Under the pieces are notes generated by a model, which made no database searches, had not been told where the DNA came from, and saw nothing but the letters and a program-made list of their open reading frames with translations. From the NCBI RefSeq assembly GCF_002257645.1, contig NZ_NQMO01000001.1, positions 1,536,065 through 1,600,064 of the forward strand: a DNA stretch of 64,000 nucleotides. The letters run 5' to 3'. Position 1 is the stretch's first letter; the number at the start of each line of letters is the position of its first letter. The translations under genes were made by a program, and so were the position numbers. The DNA is from Paenibacillus sp. XY044. Lineage in GTDB: Bacteria > Bacillota > Bacilli > Paenibacillales > Paenibacillaceae. Shown here piece by piece: positions 58,011 through 64,000 of the stretch.

Positions 58011-59130
58011 TCAGGGACAAGCTCACTACATTCCCGGTCTGGATGGGCTAAGGGGGCTTGCTGTCTGCGCAGTCATTGCTTACCATCTGAATCTGGGATG
58101 GTTTCCCGGCGGATTTTTGGGTGTCGGCATTTTCTTTGTTTTATCGGGTTATTTGATTACGGATCTGCTCATCCGGCAGTGGGAGGGAACCGGACGGATC
58201 GATCTGCTGGATTTTTGGATCCGGCGCGCACGCAGGCTGCTTCCTGCCATGTGCTCCGTGCTGCTCATCGTGATCGTCTGGCTCGCCGTGTTCCAAACCT
58301 CGCGTTTGGCCGATTTATGGGGCGATGTTGCTGCGTCCATGTTGTATGTAACAAATTGGTGGTTTATCGTTAACGACACGGCGTACTTCTCCCGGTTCGG
58401 TACGGCTTCGCCGTTCATGCATTTCTGGTCTCTTGCTGTCGAGGAGCAGTTTTATCTGATCTGGCCGGTTTTGCTCATGCTGGGACTCCGCTTCGTTACC
58501 CATCGCAAGGTATTGTTGACGCTGATTCTCCTGGGCGCCTTAGCTTCAGCATTGGCGATGTTCTTCCTCTACGTACCGGGGCTGCTGGATACGAGCAGGG
58601 TGTATTATGGAACCGATACGCGCGCCTTTTCACTGTTGATTGGAGCGGGACTCGCTCTGTGCCGGCCAGCAGGTGGTTTGGCTAAGGAGAGGAAGGGCAA
58701 GCGAGGAACTGCGAGCATTTTATTCGATATCGCGGGATTTGCCGGTCTGGCCGTATTAATCTGGATGATCAACAGGACAAGCCAATATGAACCCTTCCTA
58801 TATCAAGGCGGGATGGTCCTGCAAAGTGCAGCCACTACAGCGGTCATTGCCGCAGTCGTTCACCCATCTACGTGGCTCGGGCGTTTCCTAGGCTGGCGGC
58901 CACTTCGCTGGTTGGGCATTCGCTCCTATGGAATTTATCTTTGGCATTACCCTATACTCGTGCTTACATTTACTGGCGAGGAACGGTCTTTCCTTCATGC
59001 GGCCGTGCAAATGGCTGCTGTTCTGGTCATCGCGGCGATATCCTGGACTTACTTTGAAAAACCCATTCGCTATGGTACTGGCAACTGGAGAAGAAGGGAA
59101 CGAAAAGGGATGCAGGCAAACAAGCTCTGA
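58003..59130 (+). CDS. Acyltransferase-3 membrane protein (OatA membrane-domain-like)
   Basis: The 375-residue protein has about ten membrane helices and acyltransferase-3 signatures: YIPGLDGLRGLAVCAVIAYH with the conserved His, GFLGVGIFFVLSGYLIT, FWIRRARRLLPA and FWSLAVEEQFYLIWP. OatA proteins carry a C-terminal SGNH domain of ~200 residues; this one stops after the last helix, and a separate SGNH lipoprotein is encoded directly upstream. The likely role is passing acetyl groups outward for modification of peptidoglycan or a surface polymer. Confidence 0.9.
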   Translation: MSNQGQAHYIPGLDGLRGLAVCAVIAYHLNLGWFPGGFLGVGIFFVLSGYLITDLLIRQWEGTGRIDLLDFWIRRARRLLPAMCSVLLIVIVWLAVFQTSRLADLWGDVAASMLYVTNWWFIVNDTAYFSRFGTASPFMHFWSLAVEEQFYLIWPVLLMLGLRFVTHRKVLLTLILLGALASALAMFFLYVPGLLDTSRVYYGTDTRAFSLLIGAGLALCRPAGGLAKERKGKRGTASILFDIAGFAGLAVLIWMINRTSQYEPFLYQGGMVLQSAATTAVIAAVVHPSTWLGRFLGWRPLRWLGIRSYGIYLWHYPILVLTFTGEERSFLHAAVQMAAVLVIAAISWTYFEKPIRYGTGNWRRRERKGMQANKL

Positions 59131-59157
59131 TGAAACCCTGGATTTTACAAGCAAAAA

Positions 59158-59199
59158 AGACAACAACCTTGCTTAAACGCACTGGGTTGTTGTTTTTTA
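59158..59199 (+). terminator. Intrinsic terminator after the acyltransferase gene
   Basis: CAACAACC (59161-59168) and GGTTGTTG (59185-59192) form the stem, with a T run following. Confidence 0.9.
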
Positions 59200-59215
59200 G
59201 GATCGGCCAGCATGG

Positions 59216-60292
59216 CTACAGTTTTTTAACCGATTCGCGTATGACAAGCTGAGTGGACAGCAATATCTTTTTGTAACTGCTGGGCGTATCACGGCTGCTG
59301 CTCTCGAACAGAAGCTTAGCCCCTTCGTGGCCCAGTTCCTCAAAGTTTTGCTTGACGGTGCTCAGCGATACCTTGGCGTATTTGGCGCTTTCGATATCGT
59401 CGAAGCCCATGATGGATACTTGCTCGGGAATCTTGATGCCCCGCAGGGTAAGCTGCTCAATCACTTCTAGGGCCCGCCGGTCGTTCACGCAGAAGAGTGC
59501 GGACAGCTCGTTTTGTTGGATTTGTCTGCATAGTTTGGAATAGTTCAAATCACGCTCCAGATATATCTGTTCGTCAGCCGGAGCAAGGGAGGCGTTCACC
59601 ATGGCATTCCGGTACCCGTTGAACCGGTCTGCCTCGGTACTCAAATGAAAATCATAAGCCGCAAATCCGATATTCCGGTGACCCTGGGCAAGTAAATACT
59701 CTACGGCTTCGTATGCGCCGTCATGGTTGTTGCAAGTGATGCAGTTGACGGGATAGCCGGCAGGAATACGATCAAGCATCACAAAGGGTATCGAATGTTT
59801 TCGAATCTCGCTCAGATACCCCTTGGCCAATTCCGGATTGGCGGAATAAATAAGCAGTCCCCGATTTTCGGATTGAATCAGCTTTTGAATGACCTCGTGT
59901 TCCTGCTCCACGTCATTTTCCACAAATTCAATGATCAGCTTGCAGTCCTGCTGGTTCACGAACGATTGAATCCCTTTAATGATCTGCATATACGAACTGT
60001 CATGCATTTCGTTACCGGAAATCATAAACGTAACGTAACTGGATGTTGTATGTACAGAAACGGCCGGATCGGCGACAAAGCTCCCTTTTCCTCTAATGCG
60101 GTAAATGACCCCTTCATTGACCAGCTCCGCCAGCGCCTTTCGCACCGTAATCGAGCTGACGTCTAGCAGTTTGGAAAACTCGGATTCGCTCGGAATTCGG
60201 TCATTTGTGCCAAGTTCTTTATTTTCTATTTGTAACAGCACGTAATCCTTCACCAACTGGTACTTGGGCAATGTTGAGTCGTTCTTGCTCAT
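59216..60292 (-). CDS. GntR-LacI hybrid regulator (AraR-like)
   Basis: The 358-residue protein has an N-terminal GntR winged helix (~residues 8-75: RIPSESEFSKLLDVSSITVRKAL, IRGKGSFVAD) and a LacI/GalR-type periplasmic-binding sensor (~85-355: FVMLDRIPAGYPV, GHRNIGFAAYD, ALFCVNDRRALEV, SIMGFDDIESAKY). This chimeric layout and length match AraR, the arabinose repressor of B. subtilis, but paralogues with other sugar ligands exist. Proximity to a GH127 arabinofuranosidase locus (6 kb) makes an arabinose link attractive but unproven. AGAGGTGA precedes ATG 60292. Confidence 0.85.
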   Translation of the reverse strand: MSKNDSTLPKYQLVKDYVLLQIENKELGTNDRIPSESEFSKLLDVSSITVRKALAELVNEGVIYRIRGKGSFVADPAVSVHTTSSYVTFMISGNEMHDSSYMQIIKGIQSFVNQQDCKLIIEFVENDVEQEHEVIQKLIQSENRGLLIYSANPELAKGYLSEIRKHSIPFVMLDRIPAGYPVNCITCNNHDGAYEAVEYLLAQGHRNIGFAAYDFHLSTEADRFNGYRNAMVNASLAPADEQIYLERDLNYSKLCRQIQQNELSALFCVNDRRALEVIEQLTLRGIKIPEQVSIMGFDDIESAKYAKVSLSTVKQNFEELGHEGAKLLFESSSRDTPSSYKKILLSTQLVIRESVKKL

Positions 60293-60308
60293 GTATGGTC
60301 ACCTCTTA

Positions 60309-60457
60309 TAGACATATGCCTAATTATATCGCACACCGGCCTAAAATATATACCGACACCCTTTGCTACCCACAATCGAGTAGGGGAGGCAAGCTGCGTA
60401 AAATTAAACATGGGACCACTCGACGTGCTAACGTACGATTCAACATGTTTAACATGT
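60309..60457 (-). promoter_or_regulatory. Promoter and palindromes upstream of the GntR-LacI gene
   Basis: TAGACATATGCCTA (60309-60322) is a 14-bp near-palindrome next to a minus-strand TATAAT (60329-60324). Farther upstream, ACATGTT-T-AACATGT (60443-60457) is a perfect 15-bp palindrome. Either could be an autoregulatory site. No gene is evident in the 264-base gap. Confidence 0.4.
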
Positions 60458-60525
60458 GTTTTTCGCGTTAACTTCCACATTGAGGAGATTATATTTCTTA
60501 ACCGTTGTTATTTAAAAACATATTG

Positions 60526-60550
60526 AAAGGGTGTCTAAAAGACACCCTCG
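60526..60550 (-). terminator. Terminator after the SRPBCC gene
   Basis: AGGGTGTC (60528-60535) pairs with GACACCCT (60541-60548); on the minus strand TTTC follows, a short T tract. Confidence 0.65.
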
Positions 60551-60556
60551 TCAACT

Positions 60557-61045
60557 TCATTGCCGTGTTAGGTATTCGACTAAATGATCGAAAGTATTGG
60601 TGAATCCCTCATGTAGAATATCTTGAGAATTCTCAAAAGTTCTGAGTTCTTCCTCAGTCGGAGAGACGGGAACAATGGTGAGCGTAAGGAACGTTTTTCC
60701 TTGATCCTCGAAGAACGTCATGGTGTGCAGGATTTTCATGGGCCAATTTGAATCAAAGGGCGCACGTACAACATGACCTTCCTTATCGGAAAAGGAACTG
60801 GTGTATACGATTTTCTCCAATGTAACAATTTCGCTGTATTCAAATTTAACCCACATGATGTCACCGTCATCAGGTTTCTGGGAGTAGTGAAAAACACCGC
60901 CCGAACGAAAATCCGCTTTAGCAACTCGAAACTCCCATCCTTTTGGCCCCCACCAGTTCCGCAGATGTTCGGCTTCGGTGAACGCTTTAAATACAAGTTC
61001 TCGCGGCGCATTGAAAGTATAAGTGATTACGGTTTGTGTTGACAT
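60557..61045 (-). CDS. SRPBCC (AHSA1-type) domain protein
   Basis: The 162-residue protein has the AHSA1/START-like fold pattern: YTFNAPRELVFKAFTEAEHLRNWWGPKGWE, GGVFHYSQ, and a C-terminal LHEGFTNTFDHLVEYL helix. These hydrophobic-pocket proteins bind an unknown small ligand and are often encoded after an ArsR regulator, as here. The start is ATG 61045, 8 bases after GGAGG; an ATG two codons earlier is too close to that site. Confidence 0.88.
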   Translation of the reverse strand: MSTQTVITYTFNAPRELVFKAFTEAEHLRNWWGPKGWEFRVAKADFRSGGVFHYSQKPDDGDIMWVKFEYSEIVTLEKIVYTSSFSDKEGHVVRAPFDSNWPMKILHTMTFFEDQGKTFLTLTIVPVSPTEEELRTFENSQDILHEGFTNTFDHLVEYLTRQ

Positions 61046-61071
61046 GATCATTTCCTCCAGTTAATTGGTTA

Positions 61072-61376
61072 TCATTCAGATTTGCTTTCATTCTTTTGGA
61101 GATCTTGCAAATAACGATCCAAATTCTCAAATTTAGATTCCCAAATTTCACGGTATTCCTTCAGCCATACGACTAATTCTCTGAAAGGTTCTGGTCGAAG
61201 CTGGTAAATACGGCGGTTTGCGTTCGCAACAGCAACAAACTCAATGACGCCGGATTCATGCAGAACGCGGAGATGCTTAGATGCCTGCGGCTGGCGAACA
61301 TGAAGTCGATTCACAATCTTACCAATGGAATCGAAGGGGTTCCGAAAGTGCATAAATACCTTCAAATTCATAGCAT
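61072..61376 (-). pseudogene. Damaged ArsR-family regulator gene
   Basis: The C-terminal ~80 residues are a normal ArsR recognition region (IVNRLHVRQPQASKHLRVLHESG, ANRRIYQLRPEPFRELVVWL). The N-terminal helices are missing. The expected ...ALSEPLRF... sequence is present upstream but in another frame (YEFEGIYALSEPLRF) and stops after two more codons. The ATG best placed for the GGAGG site (61376) reads ATG CTA TGA. This suggests a short insertion or deletion at the start plus a ~40-base deletion before the recognition helix. An ATG at 61371 could still yield a 99-residue protein with an abnormal start. Confidence 0.55.
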
Positions 61377-61644
61377 ATTCTAACCCTCCCAGGACAAGCA
61401 GTATTTTCAGACTGAATATACCATTATGGGAATATTCCGTCAATGGAATATATCGAAACAGAGTAGTAAATTATTATAAATAATTGCCCGACACCAGCTG
61501 TGTGAAGCGGTCGCATGTCTTCGAACATACAACATTCAAGCAAGTTTTCATTTGATAACCCAACAATCCTTGTGGGAGCGGCCGGCAATTCTTATAATAA
61601 TGTTACTTAAGTTTAGGGTTTCACTTTAAGGAAAGGGGCCGCCA

Positions 61645-62373
61645 ATGGACAAAAACTATACGCCCAAGCAAATTGCCACGAGACTTCATGTCAGCACCAC
61701 CACCTTGCGGAGATATGAAGACCTCGATTTGGTGCCTGATGTTCCTCGTACAGCCAGCAATAGAAGATGTTACACATCGCTCCATGTTCAAGCATTCATT
61801 GCTTTGCGTGCTTTAATCAAAGGATTCGAAATTCCAGTCAGCTACGATGTGATGAGTTTGTTAAAAAAGGGGCATGTCGAACAGGCACTTTGGAAAATCA
61901 ATTTACATCAGTACAACATCCAGGTAGAGAAACAACGGGTGGAAGAGATCATGGGCCTGATTCAAAAAACCGACTTCTCCAAGTACAGGAACATCCAGGT
62001 AACGGAAGAGATGAAAATCGGGGAGGTAGCCGCGATTGCTGGCGTGAACGCCTCTGCTATCCGGCATTGGGAAATGGAGGGGCTCATTCGCTCTAAGCGG
62101 AACCCGGAAAATGGATATAGAGTTTTTACGTCGGGGGAATTAAAAAAGATTATCGTGCTGAGCAGTTTAAGAAAAACCGTCTATTTTATTGAAAATATGA
62201 AACAGCTGCTGGCAGCTTTAGAAACATCGGATCTCGCTGCGATCGAACGCTCCTTTAAGATGGCTCTGCAAAAGCTGAATGAGCAATTGAAAAATCAAAT
62301 GGATGGTGTATCCGAAATGATGAGGTATATTGAGCTTCAAACAAACCGCTCTTCTGAAGCTCCAACATTGTAA
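61645..62373 (+). CDS. MerR-family regulator with two HTH domains
   Basis: The 242-residue protein has a first MerR-type HTH at residues ~5-70 (TPKQIATRLHVSTTTLRRYEDLDLVPD, NRRCYTSLHVQAF). A second lies at ~125-190 (KIGEVAAIAGVNASAIRHWEMEGLI, ENGYRVFTSGELKKIIVL), followed by a coiled-coil-like C terminus. Ordinary MerR proteins have one HTH per chain and a coiled-coil dimer; two domains in one chain is less common. No effector-binding cysteines or known ligand domain are present. It lies 153 bases ahead of a co-directional SDR gene, its possible target. ATG 61645 follows GGAAAGGGG. Confidence 0.85.
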   Translation: MDKNYTPKQIATRLHVSTTTLRRYEDLDLVPDVPRTASNRRCYTSLHVQAFIALRALIKGFEIPVSYDVMSLLKKGHVEQALWKINLHQYNIQVEKQRVEEIMGLIQKTDFSKYRNIQVTEEMKIGEVAAIAGVNASAIRHWEMEGLIRSKRNPENGYRVFTSGELKKIIVLSSLRKTVYFIENMKQLLAALETSDLAAIERSFKMALQKLNEQLKNQMDGVSEMMRYIELQTNRSSEAPTL

Positions 62374-62526
62374 TATGCAGCTCCAGAAATACTCCGAAGA
62401 GAAATAGGCAAGAATTGAATAGGTATGTTCTAACGGAGTTTAACAACCATTCCCTATAATGAATACATAAGGCCCGGGCACCGGAGAAACGGAACGGGCA
62501 ATATAAAATAAAAGGAGCGAACGGAT

Positions 62527-63264
62527 ATGAGTTTGAATGGTAAAGTCGCCATCGTCACAGGAGCGTCGAGAGGCATCGGGAGACAAATCGCATTACAATT
62601 GGCTGAAGCCGGGGCGAAAGTGGTCGTCAATTATTCCTTGAATGAAGGCAAAGCGAATGAGGTGGTCCAGGCGATTGAGCAGACTGGTGGAGAAGCAGCT
62701 GCGATCCGCGCCAATGTGGGCAAGATTAGCGAAGTCAAAGCGATGTTCGCAGAGACGGTGGAACGGTTCGGACGCCTGGACATTCTGGTTAACAATGCCG
62801 GCATCATGGAACTGGCGCCGATTGCGGAAGTGACGGAGGAAGGGTTTGACCGGCACTTCGATATCAATGTAAAGGGAACGTATTTCGCTTGCCAACAAGC
62901 GAATTTGCATATGGCGCAAGGCGGGACGATCATCAATTTTTCAACTTCGGTATCGGGTGCCATGCTTCCGGCTTATAGTGTATACGCGGCAACCAAAGGT
63001 GCCGTCGAGCAGTTGACCCGTCAATTGGCCAAAGAATTCGGCCCTAAAGACATCACGATTAACTGCATCGCCCCGGGGCAAGTATCGACCGAGCTGTTTT
63101 TGAACGGGAAATCAGAGGAGCTAATCGATTCCTTTCGCCGCATGAACGCCTTTGGCCGGCTTGGTGAGCCGGAAGACATCGCGAACGCAATCGAGCTGCT
63201 GGTCAGCGACAAAGCCCGGTGGATTACGGGACAGACGATTCGGGTAAACGGCGGTTTTAACTGA
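62527..63264 (+). CDS. Short-chain dehydrogenase/reductase (FabG-like)
   Basis: The 245-residue classical SDR has the cofactor motif VTGASRGIGRQIA, NNAG (residues ~86-89), active-site Ser in NFSTSVSGA, the YSVYAATKG Tyr/Lys pair, and IAPGQVSTELF. The end segment WITGQTIRVNGGF is family-typical. It probably reduces a ketone or oxidises an alcohol with NADP(H); the substrate is unknown, and it is unlikely to be the housekeeping fabG because no fatty-acid genes are nearby. AAAAGGAG precedes ATG 62527. Confidence 0.92.
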   Translation: MSLNGKVAIVTGASRGIGRQIALQLAEAGAKVVVNYSLNEGKANEVVQAIEQTGGEAAAIRANVGKISEVKAMFAETVERFGRLDILVNNAGIMELAPIAEVTEEGFDRHFDINVKGTYFACQQANLHMAQGGTIINFSTSVSGAMLPAYSVYAATKGAVEQLTRQLAKEFGPKDITINCIAPGQVSTELFLNGKSEELIDSFRRMNAFGRLGEPEDIANAIELLVSDKARWITGQTIRVNGGFN

Positions 63265-63302
63265 TATCATACGTATGATCCGCGCTGCGGATGAATCGAA
63301 CG

Positions 63303-63332
63303 AAAAAGCTTCCGGCTGCGGGAGCTTTTTTC
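63303..63332 (+). terminator. Intrinsic terminator after the SDR gene
   Basis: AAAAAGCTTCC (63303-63313) pairs with GGGAGCTTTTT with one GU pair and is followed by Ts. Confidence 0.88.
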
Positions 63333-63452
63333 CATGTTTAGTTAAATCATTTTTTAGCTTGTCAAAGAGGGGGATCGAGCATTAACCTTTTTGTGTAACG
63401 ACTGATATGCAGCATGCTTTCTATCACCCTGACCCAAAGGAGAAAACACCGT

Positions 63453-64000
63453 TTGAATACGAATCAAAAGGCCATAGCGTGCCTTGAACAAAATAATTAC
63501 GACGAAGCGCTAGCGCTTTTCAAACAAGCCGTAGAGGAATCACGGGATGTTCAATCCTTGACCAATCTGGCGTGGATCTATGTGCATGAAGAAGGAGATA
63601 ACGAGGCAGCCTTGTCATTGATCCTGGAGGCCGTAGCTCAGGAGCCGATATCTTATTTTCCTTATAATTTGTTGGGTGAAATTTACGCCGACATGGAAAA
63701 GTGGAAAGATGCGTCGGATATACTGAACCGCTCCTTAGCGATTCAGCCTTCGGATGAGGCCTACAATAACCTGGCGGTCGCGAAATATCATATGGGGCAT
63801 ATCGATGAAGCTGCGGACTATTTTCTGCAGAGCGCAAAACCTTCCGATTATACGATGTACAGCCATATAAAATGCTTGATTGAACTCGGGAGAGCGGAGG
63901 AAGCCGCAGCGAAGCTGGATGCTTTTTCCGAAGAAGACGACGAATTTGTCGGCCAGGTCGAAATGGCAGAATTGTATGTTGAATTAGACTGCTATGAGCA
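63453..64000 (+). CDS. Tetratricopeptide-repeat protein, N-terminal part
   Basis: The reading frame starts at TTG 63453, 10 bases after AAAGGAGA, and runs off the right edge after 182 codons. The visible part contains four to five TPR-like helix pairs: ACLEQNNYDEALALFKQAVE, TNLAWIYVHEEGDNEAALSL, YNLLGEIYADMEKWKDASDI, NNLAVAKYHMGHIDEAADYF and IKCLIELGRAEEAAAKLD. It has no signal peptide. TPR proteins act as scaffolds, and partners and function cannot be told from this fragment. Confidence 0.85.
   Translation, partial: MNTNQKAIACLEQNNYDEALALFKQAVEESRDVQSLTNLAWIYVHEEGDNEAALSLILEAVAQEPISYFPYNLLGEIYADMEKWKDASDILNRSLAIQPSDEAYNNLAVAKYHMGHIDEAADYFLQSAKPSDYTMYSHIKCLIELGRAEEAAAKLDAFSEEDDEFVGQVEMAELYVELDCYE

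Noticed and set aside
1..64000. tRNA, rRNA, CRISPR arrays, prophage or intact transposases
   Set aside because: None was recognised on reading both strands; no regularly spaced repeats, transposase motifs or phage structural genes were found.

Overview
The window looks like chromosomal DNA of a Paenibacillus-type Firmicute. The evidence is strong AGGAGG-type ribosome sites, GTG/TTG starts, short U-tailed terminators, YesM/YesN-type two-component systems beside CUT1-type ABC transporters that lack their own ATPase, secreted proteins with Big2 or Asp-box repeats, and many small oxidoreductase and regulator pairs. No rRNA, tRNA, CRISPR array, phage or intact insertion sequence was seen.

Layout. 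1-12.6 kb: end of a DUF4097-like gene, a GAF-PAS histidine kinase followed by a TPP-dependent enzyme, a secreted helveticin-J-like protein, a YbaK deacylase, an NAD(P)-binding protein, two large secreted beta-propeller proteins and an APH-type kinase, with decayed fragments (stalk domain, GNAT enzyme). 13-20.8 kb, minus strand: LplB/YtcP/LplA-type transporter operon, then its YesM/YesN pair and a second binding protein. 21-33 kb: alpha/beta hydrolase; MocR regulator divergent from an aldo/keto reductase; an operon of YheO-type regulator, PatB/MalY C-S lyase, NhaC antiporter and RidA; nitroreductase; a fused GMC oxidoreductase; an NmrA-like reductase. 33-34 kb: VanZ-like protein.

34.5-53 kb is the most interesting block. 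About 15 co-directional genes run from an XRE-cupin regulator and a YesN/YesM pair, through a complete binding-protein plus two-permease set, to an Xaa-Pro peptidase, a full 4-hydroxyproline pathway (2-epimerase, HcnABC-like D-hydroxyproline dehydrogenase subunits, DapA-like deaminase, semialdehyde dehydrogenase), a second proline-racemase homologue lacking both catalytic cysteines, and a cytoplasmic GH127 beta-L-arabinofuranosidase. Together they suggest uptake and complete breakdown of hydroxyproline-linked arabinosides or glycopeptides, the glycan-amino-acid linkage of plant extensins. This is an inference from gene content.

53-64 kb: an MFS exporter whose leader has an 11-codon peptide, alternative hairpins and an intrinsic terminator (candidate antibiotic-responsive attenuator); TetR divergent from a PanE-like reductase; DHFR-like protein; an SGNH lipoprotein plus acyltransferase-3 pair resembling a split OatA; a GntR-LacI (AraR-like) regulator; a damaged ArsR gene with its SRPBCC partner; a tandem MerR regulator; an SDR; and the start of a TPR protein.
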